From Gemmatimonadaceae bacterium (lineage in GTDB: Bacteria > Gemmatimonadota > Gemmatimonadetes > Gemmatimonadales > Gemmatimonadaceae), in contig JACMPK010000144.1 in NCBI GenBank assembly GCA_014377535.1, positions 1-43,330 on the forward strand: 43,330 bases of DNA, written 5' to 3'. The notes beneath the pieces are model-generated. The model saw nothing but the letters and a program-made list of their open reading frames with translations, made no database searches and was not told the origin of the DNA. Positions 17,856 through 24,894 of this stretch are shown in pieces; within the stretch, counting starts at the first letter, position 1; every line of letters begins with the position of its first letter. A program made the translations under genes and the position numbers.

Positions 17856-18436
17856 GCGCGACGACTGCCGTCAATCGGGACGCGCTGGTTCGCCTGCTGG
17901 CGACCCGGTCGGCTCGGCGCGGAACCTTCACGCTGGCTTCTGGCCGAATCAGTGATTTCTACGTCGATTGTCGACTGACGACGATGAGTCCGGACGGACT
18001 GACCCTGGTCGGACCGTTGGCGCATCGCATGGTCGAGCAAAGCGGGTGGGCGGTGGACAGCGTCGGTGGCCTGACCATGGGCGCCGACCCCGTGAGCTAC
18101 GCCATTGCTTACGCCAGCGCGCTCGTAGGTCTGCCGATCCGCTGCTTTGCAGTCCGCAAGGAACCGAAGGGCCACGGTATGGGCAAGCGGATAGAAGGCT
18201 CGTTCCAGCGCGGGGACCGCGTGATCGTGATCGAAGATTCAATGACGACAGGGGGCAGCGCCCTCAATGCCGCTGGGGCCATCCGAGACGAAGGCGGGAT
18301 CGTGGTCGGCGCACTGACCCTCGTGGATCGTGAGGAGGGCGCCAGAGAGGCGCTGGAGGCCGCGGGCATTCCGCTGATCGCCTTCACGACCGCTGCCGAA
18401 TTGAAGCCGCTGATTCCCACGCTGCACCCGGTCTAG
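17852..18436 (+). CDS. pyrE: Orotate phosphoribosyltransferase
   Basis: PyrE converts orotate and PRPP to OMP in pyrimidine synthesis. The conserved N-terminal strand RRGTFTLASGRISDFYVDCR and the PRPP loop VIVIEDSMTTGGS are both present. The first ATG in frame (17984) lies after the N-terminal substrate-binding motif, so it cannot be the true start. In the open frame upstream there is no ATG, GTG or TTG. The best candidate is CTG at 17852, which overlaps the kinase stop as CTGA, like the ATGA/GTGA junctions elsewhere here, with GAAGGA shortly before it. That start gives 194 residues, a normal length. It ends directly against the convergent AraC-type gene. Confidence 0.9.
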   Translation: MSATTAVNRDALVRLLATRSARRGTFTLASGRISDFYVDCRLTTMSPDGLTLVGPLAHRMVEQSGWAVDSVGGLTMGADPVSYAIAYASALVGLPIRCFAVRKEPKGHGMGKRIEGSFQRGDRVIVIEDSMTTGGSALNAAGAIRDEGGIVVGALTLVDREEGAREALEAAGIPLIAFTTAAELKPLIPTLHPV

Positions 18437-19339
18437 TCAGAAGGCACCATCCTGCAGCGAGCGCAGCGGACGGAATTTGCAGAGCTGCGATTGAACAGGC
18501 GTCACCAGCTCCTCGCAGAATCGGCGATACATCCCTTCGCAATCGTACACACTGCGGAAAGCCGAGGCGCTGATGCCCAGCACCAGGGTCACATGACGGC
18601 CGAATGATTGGGGTGAGGAGTATTCCAGGCTGACCGACGCATCGGCAATCGAGCGGCGCTGATCTTCCAGTCGATATGCCGCGCGGACCAGGTTTGCGAG
18701 GTCCAGATAGCGCTTGAGCGGCGGAAGGCCGGCACGCTGGAACCGACTCATCAGCGTGCCTGGATGCAAGTCGACCTGTGTGGCGACCTGTCTGACCGTA
18801 TGCAATGCCGGTCGCGACGTGAAGAAGAGCTCGAGCAGTTGCAGGCAGTCATCGCTCGCGGCAAGCAGGGTCTGGCGCAGTTCCGTGATTGCCGACTCCA
18901 CCGAGAACGAGCCGCGGTCCGCGGTTGCGACCGTTTCGCGCAGCAGGTGCCATCCGGTTGAATCACGTGCATCGATCACAATGCGCATCCCGCTGCGGCC
19001 CAGCGACAGCAGCGACTGCGGCTGCACACGTTGCAGGTTGGTGATGAGTGCCATCATCGGTACACGAGGATGTTCGCGCAGGATCGCCGCCATGCGGATC
19101 GCATCGCGTGGCGAACAGCAGGCGAGCGAAAGGAGCACCGCCGTCGCGGATTGCTCGCGCAGGTCACGACGCACTTCGTCGAGCGATGTGCGGTGCATGG
19201 TGCGATACAGCCCCTCACCTGCGGCATCAACGGCACTGCGTTCTGCCGGCATGAGGATCGTCGTGACCGGAACCGGCTCGCTGCTGCGTGTCGAGGAGGG
19301 CGCGTTGGCGGAACTGCCTTTGGCGGATCGAACAACCAT
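18437..19339 (-). CDS. AraC-family transcriptional regulator
   Basis: The 300-residue product ends in an AraC-type DNA-binding domain: a first helix-turn-helix around VRQVATQVDLHPGTLMSRFQ and a second around IADASVSLEYSSPQSFGRHV, followed by a variant of the usual LGISASAFR end. The N-terminal 165 residues are not a recognised sensor. They alternate strands and helices (AVLLSLACCSP, VPMMALITNL, MRIVIDARD) and could be a receiver-like fold without an obvious phosphorylatable Asp. I use the ATG at 19339 with CGAGG eight bases before it; a GTG at 19348 is possible. It is divergent from rnpB and abuts pyrE tail to tail. Target unknown. Confidence 0.88.
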   Translation of the reverse strand: MVVRSAKGSSANAPSSTRSSEPVPVTTILMPAERSAVDAAGEGLYRTMHRTSLDEVRRDLREQSATAVLLSLACCSPRDAIRMAAILREHPRVPMMALITNLQRVQPQSLLSLGRSGMRIVIDARDSTGWHLLRETVATADRGSFSVESAITELRQTLLAASDDCLQLLELFFTSRPALHTVRQVATQVDLHPGTLMSRFQRAGLPPLKRYLDLANLVRAAYRLEDQRRSIADASVSLEYSSPQSFGRHVTLVLGISASAFRSVYDCEGMYRRFCEELVTPVQSQLCKFRPLRSLQDGAF

Positions 19340-19506
19340 GATGGACACCTCGTGATGGAGACGGCGTCAACATGCGCCCCGCCGTCACATCGAAGTCAGG
19401 GTGCCCGCGACACTCCTGTCCAAGTCAGCGCATCCGGCACGCACACGTCGCTCACCGCGCACGCTGCCGCCTGCCACGTGATGCTGCTACGTTCTGCTGC
19501 AGGTGA

Positions 19507-19913
19507 TGCGCGTCGGCCGGATGATCGCGAGACGGGTTCCGCGAGGAATGTCTGCTCGAGGAAAGTCCGGGCTCCAAAGGGTGGGCTGCCAGGTAACGCC
19601 TGGGCACAAGGCAGTGGCGTGATCGCTGCCGCGTGACGGAAAGTGCCACAGAAAATACACCGCCGACGGCCGACGTTCGCGTCGGATCGGGCAAGGGTGA
19701 AAAGGTGCGGTAAGAGCGCACCGCGTCGCCGGTAACGGTGGCGGCAGGGTAAACCCCAGCTGGAGCAAGGCCAAATAAGCGGCGAGGGACGTCCCGTCCC
19801 GACAAAGACGCCGCGGGTAGGCTGCTGGAGCGTGCAGGTGACTGTACGCCGAGAGGAATGATCATCCATCGCGTTCGCGTGATGACAAAACCCGGCTTAC
19901 AGGCCGGCGCGTT
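19507..19913 (+). ncRNA. rnpB: RNase P RNA, class A
   Basis: This is the catalytic RNA of RNase P. The conserved GAGGAAAGTCCGGGCTCC lies at 19558-19575, AGGTAACGCCTGGG follows, ACAGAAA at 19648-19654 is the class A core, AGGGTAAACCCC lies near 19747, and the 3' universal ACCCGGCTTACAGG lies near 19890-19903. The ends were set by helix P1: CGCGTCGGCC (19509-19518) pairs with GGCCGGCGCG (19902-19911). The order and spacing are those of a bacterial type A molecule of about 400 nt. The gene lies 4.2 kb from the gene for the protein subunit, on the other side of dnaN-dnaA. Confidence 0.95.
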
Positions 19914-20033
19914 TCACCTGCCGTTCCGACGATCCGCCTGTCTGTTGCGCTGCGTGTAAGCTGCTTCTGTGCTGTTTTGCGTGTCCTTGTTGTTCCTGTT
20001 TCGTGGCCCCGACCCATGTACTCGTCTGACACG

Positions 20034-20801
20034 ATGCGTCGAACCATCCGGTCTGCGCTGCTGATCGCGCTCGTCAGCTCCGCGTCATGCACCACATCGC
20101 ATGCGCAACAAAGCGCTCGATATCGCGTGGCCTCGACTGCTGTGCTCTCGCTCGATCGTGTCGGTGGCGACATGCCGCTCGTCGATACCCTTGCGACGGC
20201 GGCATTGCTCGAGATCACCATCACGAGCACGTCACTCTCAATTGCGACGCTCGCCATCGATTCACTGCAGGTGACATCGAGCGGCATGGTCCGACGCGCA
20301 CCGGACGCCTTCGTTCGCGGAAGGAGTGTGGCAGCGGTCCTGACCGACGGTCGTCCTCGCATCACCGGTGACAGCCTGACGGCGTGTACTGCCGAACGAC
20401 CGTTGGCGGCGCTGCTGCCTGAGTTGCTACCGCTGCTTCCGATGCCCTTGCGTGCGGACCAGCAGTGGAGCGACACGCTGACAGTCACGAGTTGCCGCGC
20501 GTCGTTGCCGGTGACGACCGTCTCGATCGTGAAGTATCGCACACTCACCGGCATGGACAGCACGACCGTGCTGCTGGAGCGTCGCGCCCTGATTCGTGCC
20601 GGCGGAAGCATCGCTATCCGGGATCAGCTCGTGTCGCTCGCCGGCACAGGCACCAGCGAGTCACTGGCGACCGTGCTCGTCTCGACACGCCGGATTCAAT
20701 CACTCCGTGGCGTGCAGTCGCTGGACTTTACACTCACCAATGGCCAGCAGACACGCCGCATGGTGCAGCAGATCACCGACACCATATCGATGCTGCCCTG
20801 A
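20034..20801 (+). CDS. Hypothetical exported protein, 255 aa
   Basis: I do not recognise the family. The N-terminus MRRTIRSALLIALVSSASC is a signal sequence; cleavage after SHA before QQS is plausible, and the earlier Cys does not sit in a good lipobox. The mature part is Ser/Thr/Leu-rich with regular beta-strand patterns (STAVLSLDRVGG, LLEITITSTSLSIATLAID, TVLLERRALIRAGGSIAI), suggesting a periplasmic or outer-membrane-associated beta-rich protein. Two cysteines in the centre (LTACTAERP, VTSCRAS) could form a disulfide. In-frame upstream starts at 20016 and 19977 would lengthen the signal sequence. It lies between rnpB and dnaN, converging on dnaN. Confidence 0.7.
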   Translation: MRRTIRSALLIALVSSASCTTSHAQQSARYRVASTAVLSLDRVGGDMPLVDTLATAALLEITITSTSLSIATLAIDSLQVTSSGMVRRAPDAFVRGRSVAAVLTDGRPRITGDSLTACTAERPLAALLPELLPLLPMPLRADQQWSDTLTVTSCRASLPVTTVSIVKYRTLTGMDSTTVLLERRALIRAGGSIAIRDQLVSLAGTGTSESLATVLVSTRRIQSLRGVQSLDFTLTNGQQTRRMVQQITDTISMLP

Positions 20802-20954
20802 GTCTGGCGTGATGTTCTGCCGTGACGTCAACTGCAACTGCTGACCTTACACAGAAGCAGACCATGCCGAGCGTAAAGAAACCGGAACCGCTGGCACGCA
20901 CTTTCTCATTCCGACGTACTTGAAGTTGCGCGTCTCACAGGACACCGAAAACGC

Positions 20955-22067
20955 TCAGTCGCTGAGCCGCAATGGCATCAAAATCGTGAGATACGTCGCC
21001 GGATCCGACCACCCCTCCGGCTCCACGGTCGCCGCACGTTCGGGCGCCTTGAACGTCAGGCGCACTTCCGGCGTCGGGATGTTCTTCAGAATCTCGAGCA
21101 GATACGCACCGTTGAAGCCGATGTCCATCGGATCGCCTTCGTAGCGGATCGGGATCTCGTCCTGTCCGTCGCCCAGATCCGGCGTGTTCACCTGGAAACG
21201 CAGAATGCCGGCGTTGAACGAGAGCTTGATCCGGTGCGTCTGGTCCGAAGCAACTGTTGCCATGCGACGCAGTGCCGACGACAGCGCGTCCTTGTCGGCG
21301 ATCGCGAAGCGGTCGTTGTCTTTCGGGATCACCTGCTCGTAATTCGGATACGGTCCCTCGATCAGCCGCGTGAAGATCGTGGTGAACGGGCTCCTGAAGG
21401 CGAGGTGGTTGTCGCCGCGTGCGACTTCCAGGTCCTCCTCATCGGGAAAGAGTTTGCTCACCTGGTCCAGCGCCTTTGGCATCACGATCAGGTCACTGGC
21501 CTGCGCACCATGACCGGTCACCGCGATGTCCATTTTCGCCAGGCGATGTCCGTTGGTGGCGACCATTCGCATGTGATCGGGCTTGAGCTCCCAGAGCACG
21601 CCGTTCAAAATCGGACGGCTCTCCTCGGTGCTCACCGCGTAGGTCGTGTGCTTGATCAGCTTCCGCACATCGGCTGATTTCACGCGCCAGCCATCGCCGA
21701 ATCGGATCGCGGGAAACTGCGGGAAATCATCCTTCGGCAGACCGTTCAGCTTGAATTTCGCGCGGCCGCACTCGAGGCTCACCTTTTGCTCGCCGGCGGA
21801 CTCGATCTTCACCGGATTCGGTGGAAGCTCGCGTGCGAGCTCCTGCAACTTCTTTGCAGGAATCGTGATGCCGCCAGGCCGTTCGACGTCGGCCTGCACT
21901 TCGTGGCTGACGTGGATATCGAGATCGGTTCCGGAAAAGCGGATTCCGCGCTCGGTAGTCTCGATCAGGATGTTCGCCAGGACCGGCAAGGTTGTCTTGC
22001 CAGGGATGCTGGCAGCGACCGCCGCCAGCCCTTCCTGGAGTTTCTCACGCGCGATCGTGAATCGCAT
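20955..22067 (-). CDS. dnaN: DNA polymerase III beta sliding clamp
   Basis: The 370-residue product forms the ring that tethers the replicative polymerase to DNA. It begins MRFTIAREKLQEGLAAVAAS and has PGKTTLPVLANILIE and FSGTDLDIHVS in the first clamp domain, ESRPILNGVLWEL in the second and NGAYLLEILKNIPTPEVRL in the third. It ends YLTILMPLRLSD, the usual clamp terminus with LR in place of VR. AGGAG lies just before the ATG. It has the same orientation as dnaA and lies downstream of it across a 310-bp gap that holds the candidate origin. Confidence 0.97.
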   Translation of the reverse strand: MRFTIAREKLQEGLAAVAASIPGKTTLPVLANILIETTERGIRFSGTDLDIHVSHEVQADVERPGGITIPAKKLQELARELPPNPVKIESAGEQKVSLECGRAKFKLNGLPKDDFPQFPAIRFGDGWRVKSADVRKLIKHTTYAVSTEESRPILNGVLWELKPDHMRMVATNGHRLAKMDIAVTGHGAQASDLIVMPKALDQVSKLFPDEEDLEVARGDNHLAFRSPFTTIFTRLIEGPYPNYEQVIPKDNDRFAIADKDALSSALRRMATVASDQTHRIKLSFNAGILRFQVNTPDLGDGQDEIPIRYEGDPMDIGFNGAYLLEILKNIPTPEVRLTFKAPERAATVEPEGWSDPATYLTILMPLRLSD

Positions 22068-22140
22068 CAGCTCCTCGGGGTGCGCTGAACCGACGCCGGG
22101 CGAACGCCCTGAATGGCTATCGGTCCTGCAGCGTGAACTG

Positions 22141-22490
22141 CGTTCTGCCTTTCAATGTGAAAACACTGCTGTAATGCTGTTCTATAAATCTTTAACAGTC
22201 GTAGTCGTAGAGCACTGTCGAACTGTGGACGAACGTCGGAACCTATTCCACCACAACGCTTTCGCCAAGATGAAGTACTGTGGAGCAGCGGGTACAACTG
22301 CACCAGTTCTCCGCAGCTGTCATCATTGCTGTTCTGGCGCGTGTGGGAATCGTCGTCGAAACGTGGACTGGTGTGGATCACTGGCCGATTACCAACAGCT
22401 GTCGAACCTTTTCCACACGCGCAGCAAAGCCCACGTCGTCTTTGCACGTCTGCTCGGTGCGATCGAGCGAATGAATTACTGTGGAATGAT
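22141..22490. other. oriC: Candidate chromosomal replication origin (oriC)
   Basis: The dnaA-dnaN gap and the adjoining end of dnaA hold a cluster of DnaA-box-like nonamers (consensus TGTGGATAA): TGTGGACGA 22224-22232, GGTGGAATA (minus) 22244-22252, TGTGGAGCA 22279-22287, TGTGGGAAT 22342-22350, TGTGGATCA 22372-22380, TGTGGAAAA (minus) 22409-22417 and TGTGGAATG 22480-22488. An A/T-rich stretch containing TCTATAAATCTTTAACA, flanked by CTGTT/AACAG arms (22177-22198), is a candidate unwinding element. None is a perfect box, but all keep TGTGG or GGTGG. The position between dnaA and dnaN is classical. Confidence 0.75.
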
Positions 22491-23778
22491 CGCGCCCACC
22501 AAAGGCGTTGCCGATTTCCACCAGCTGCAGTGCGAGCAGTTCGCGACAGAGCAGCATCGCGACCTGGCGCGGCACGGTCAGCATTTTCGTTCGCGTCTTC
22601 GACTTGAGCCCCTCGGCCGTCACGCCCCATTCGCGGGCCACCGTGGCTTGAATGGTGGCGACGGTGATACCGATGGTCGCCGGCGTGCTTCCATCGCCCC
22701 TGAAGCGGTCTCGAAGCGCCTCACGCGCCAGTTCCACCGTAATGTCTGCATGCTTGAGTGACGCGTAGGCCAGCAGCTTGATGATCGCGCCTTCGAGCTC
22801 GCGCACGTTCGACCGCACGTTGTCCGCGATCACCTGAATCACGTCGTCCGGAATCGTGAGCTCCAGATGGTCCAGCTGCGCCTTGCGACGCAGGATCGCC
22901 ACGCGGTGCTCCACATCGGGCAATGCGATGTCGGCAACCATGCCCCACTGGAAGCGGCTTACCAGGCGCGCCTCGAGCCCGGGAATTTCCGATGGCGGCC
23001 GGTCTGAGGTGAGGATGATCTGCCGGCCGGCCTCGTAAATCGCGTTGAAGGTGTGGAAGAACTCCTCCTGGGTGGCTTCCTTTCCCTTCAAAAACTGTAC
23101 GTCGTCGACCAGCAGCAGGTCGGTTTCGCGATATCGGCGCCGAAAATCCTGCGTGGTCCGGCTCTGGATTGATCCGACGAGCTCGTTCGTGAACTGTTCC
23201 GTGCCGACGAACGTGATGCGTGTGCCCGGATCGCGTTTCAGCAGTTCGTGCGCAACGGCCTGCATCAGGTGGGTCTTGCCGAGTCCCGTGTCGCCGTAAA
23301 GAAACAGCGGGTTGTAGAGTTTGCCCGGAGCCTGCGCTGCAGCAATCGCAGCCGCGGCGGCCAGTTCGTTGCTCTTTCCGACAACGAAATGTTCGAAGGT
23401 GTAACGCTCGGAGAGCGGCGCGAAATTCGGGTTTGGCACCGTGGCGACGCGCACGGGCGCGTCGAGAGGTGCGACGAACAGGTCCATCTGCGGCTTCGTG
23501 CGTGCGGACTCGTGCACGACGAACTGCACCTGCAATGGATGGCCAAGGGCGACGGCCGCAAAACTCGAGAGCAGGCCGGAGTGTTTTGATTCGTTCCAGT
23601 CAGCGGCGAACTGGTCGGGTACACCGACGGTGAGCGCACGCTCGTCCACACGCAGCGGCTCACATGGCTCGAGCCAGGTGCGAACCGTCTGCTCCTGTAG
23701 CTCGAGTCGTGCGCGGTCCAGCAATCGAGCCCAGGTATCTGCAGCCGTCAGCATTACGTGCAGCGGGGAGTTGTTCAC
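22378..23778 (-). CDS. dnaA: Chromosomal replication initiator DnaA
   Basis: The 466-residue product is the AAA+ initiator. Domain I covers about residues 10-85; a short domain II follows. The AAA+ core has NPLFLYGDTGLGKTHLMQAV (Walker A at 162-170), LLLVDDVQFLKGKE (Walker B), SDRPPSEIPGLEARLVSRF (box VI) and RELEGAIIKLLAYASL. Domain IV ends with the DnaA-box-reading signature GRDHSTVIHSLDR. The GTG at 23778 follows a good promoter with a very short leader; an ATG at 23754 (MLTAADTW) is the alternative. It is divergent from rpmH and upstream of dnaN. The last 110 bp of the gene carry two of the DnaA-box-like nonamers. Confidence 0.97.
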   Translation of the reverse strand: MNNSPLHVMLTAADTWARLLDRARLELQEQTVRTWLEPCEPLRVDERALTVGVPDQFAADWNESKHSGLLSSFAAVALGHPLQVQFVVHESARTKPQMDLFVAPLDAPVRVATVPNPNFAPLSERYTFEHFVVGKSNELAAAAAIAAAQAPGKLYNPLFLYGDTGLGKTHLMQAVAHELLKRDPGTRITFVGTEQFTNELVGSIQSRTTQDFRRRYRETDLLLVDDVQFLKGKEATQEEFFHTFNAIYEAGRQIILTSDRPPSEIPGLEARLVSRFQWGMVADIALPDVEHRVAILRRKAQLDHLELTIPDDVIQVIADNVRSNVRELEGAIIKLLAYASLKHADITVELAREALRDRFRGDGSTPATIGITVATIQATVAREWGVTAEGLKSKTRTKMLTVPRQVAMLLCRELLALQLVEIGNAFGGRDHSTVIHSLDRTEQTCKDDVGFAARVEKVRQLLVIGQ

Positions 23779-23790
23779 GTAGGAAGCGCG

Positions 23791-23819
23791 AGTTTACAGG
23801 AACGGAGCGCATGATGCAA
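23791..23819 (-). promoter_or_regulatory. Putative dnaA promoter
   Basis: On the minus strand TTGCAT (23814-23819) and TAAACT (23791-23796) are separated by 17 bp. The predicted start lies about six bases before the GTG at 23778, giving an almost leaderless dnaA message. Confidence 0.5.
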
Positions 23820-23877
23820 ACCGGATGTGCGCAGGGGAGGCGTGCTTCCGGGCAAGTCAGAAGCAACACGACGTAGC

Positions 23878-23906
23878 TTGACCGAAGTGCTTGTCCTGAA
23901 TAGGTT
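23878..23906 (+). promoter_or_regulatory. Putative rpmH promoter
   Basis: TTGACC (23878-23883), 17 bp and TAGGTT (23901-23906). The predicted start near 23913 leaves a leader of about 37 nt with GGAG at 23941-23944, five bases before the rpmH ATG. Confidence 0.5.
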
Positions 23907-23949
23907 TGGCACTCTTTCCCCGAACATTGCGAACGCATCTGGAGTACAT

Positions 23950-24114
23950 ATGGGCAAGCCCACGTACCGCCCCCGCAACAAGCGTCGTATCCGCAAGCAT
24001 GGCTTCCGTGCTCGCATGGCTGATCGTTGGGGTCGCGCGATCCTTGCGCGTCGCCGTAAAAAAGGACGCAAGCAATTGACGGTCATGCTTCCGGACAAGT
24101 ACGCCGGCGCCTGA
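23950..24114 (+). CDS. rpmH: Ribosomal protein bL34
   Basis: The 54-residue, very basic protein of the large ribosomal subunit reads [20 protein letters not shown], then [20 protein letters not shown] and ends in a short extension [15 protein letters not shown] five bases before the ATG sets the start. The C-terminal extension of about eight residues beyond the usual basic end overlaps the open frame of rnpA. It leads the classical rpmH-rnpA-yidD-yidC cluster, divergent from dnaA. Confidence 0.97.
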   Translation: MGKPTYRPRNKRRIRKHGFRARMADRWGRAILARRRKKGRKQLTVMLPDKYAGA

Positions 24115-24472
24115 GTCGTTCCGTTTTTCGCGAGACCAGCGTCTCACGAGAAAGTCGGATCTCGAGCGAGTGCGACGTGAGGGGAAGCGTGTGCGGGCGG
24201 CCTGTCTGGAGCTCCGCATCGCAGCTTCCCCTTTGTTGTGCGCCCGCGTCGGTTTCATCGTGCCCAAGCATGGTCAGAACAGCGTCGCCCGGAATCTGTT
24301 GAAACGCCGGTTGCGCGAGATCGTTCGGATAAGCGTGCTGCCAGCGCTCGGGCCCCACGACGTAGTCATCCGTACCCTCCCGGCGGCGTACCGACAGTCG
24401 TGGGAGGCGCTCGGTGTCGAGGTCGCATCGCTCATTCGCCGACTTCCGCTGCCGACGACGCGTGAACCGTGA
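24101..24472 (+). CDS. rnpA: Ribonuclease P protein component
   Basis: RnpA binds the RNase P RNA and helps it process pre-tRNA 5' ends. The central motif [27 protein letters not shown] carries the family RNR-like helix; in short, [11 protein letters not shown] is the signature. The N-terminal strand and helix [20 protein letters not shown] are also clearly present, but they lie upstream of the first canonical start (GTG 24170). The frame opens at 24080, just after a TGA, and has no ATG, GTG, TTG or CTG before 24170. I set the boundary at ACG 24101, where homologous proteins usually begin (PAPESFRF), inside the end of rpmH. The start is unresolved. It overlaps yidD by GTGA. Confidence 0.85.
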   Translation, partial: TPAPESFRFSRDQRLTRKSDLERVRREGKRVRAACLELRIAASPLLCARVGFIVPKHGQNSVARNLLKRRLREIVRISVLPALGPHDVVIRTLPAAYRQSWEALGVEVASLIRRLPLPTTREP

Positions 24473-24819
24473 TGCCAGTGCCGAAACCGTCGCCACGCGA
24501 CACGGCGCTGTCCGACGACGGCGCGGTGATGAATCAGGTGATGGCGGAACCGACGTCAGGGGACGTCGATGCAGCCAGATTGCCTGAATCCCCGACCGCC
24601 GTCCGTGCGGCTCGGTGGTCCGCAACGGCGCTTGTGCGGGTGTATCAGCTCTTCCTGTCGCCGCTGTTTCCCGCCTCGTGCCGCTATACTCCAACCTGTT
24701 CGGCATACGCCGTGGAAGCGATCGAGCGACACGGCGTCGTTCGCGGGGCATGGCTGGCAGCGAAGCGCATCGCCAGGTGCCACCCGTTCCGGCCCGGCGG
24801 ACACGATCCTGTTCCCTGA
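24469..24819 (+). CDS. yidD: Membrane protein insertion efficiency factor YidD
   Basis: The 116-residue product belongs to the YidD family, small proteins that assist YidC-dependent membrane insertion. The diagnostic block is [20 protein letters not shown] followed by [14 protein letters not shown] and a C-terminal [12 protein letters not shown]. The first 45 residues ([13 protein letters not shown] and onward) are an unconserved polar extension, so the true start could be one of the later ATGs. I use the GTG at 24469 because it overlaps the rnpA stop; the ATG at 24472 is equivalent. yidC follows 75 bp downstream. Confidence 0.93.
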   Translation: MMPVPKPSPRDTALSDDGAVMNQVMAEPTSGDVDAARLPESPTAVRAARWSATALVRVYQLFLSPLFPASCRYTPTCSAYAVEAIERHGVVRGAWLAAKRIARCHPFRPGGHDPVP

Positions 24820-24894
24820 CCCACACGATTGCTGCACGCGGGGGCGCCGTCAACGCGCACCGCAGGCGCCTCGCCTGACCTTCGACACTCCAGT

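Noticed and set aside
22361-22370. CGTGGACTG as an additional DnaA box
   Set aside because: It loses the first T and two A positions of the consensus and adds little to the cluster.
23769-23784. TTGTTCACGTAGGAAG as a third parS near dnaA
   Set aside because: Only the CACGT core matches; the flanks differ from the consensus at several positions.
24056-24062. A-rich heptamer in rpmH as a frameshift signal into rnpA
   Set aside because: A -1 shift leads to a different frame from rnpA, and the rnpA frame has a TGA at 24077-24079, downstream of the site.
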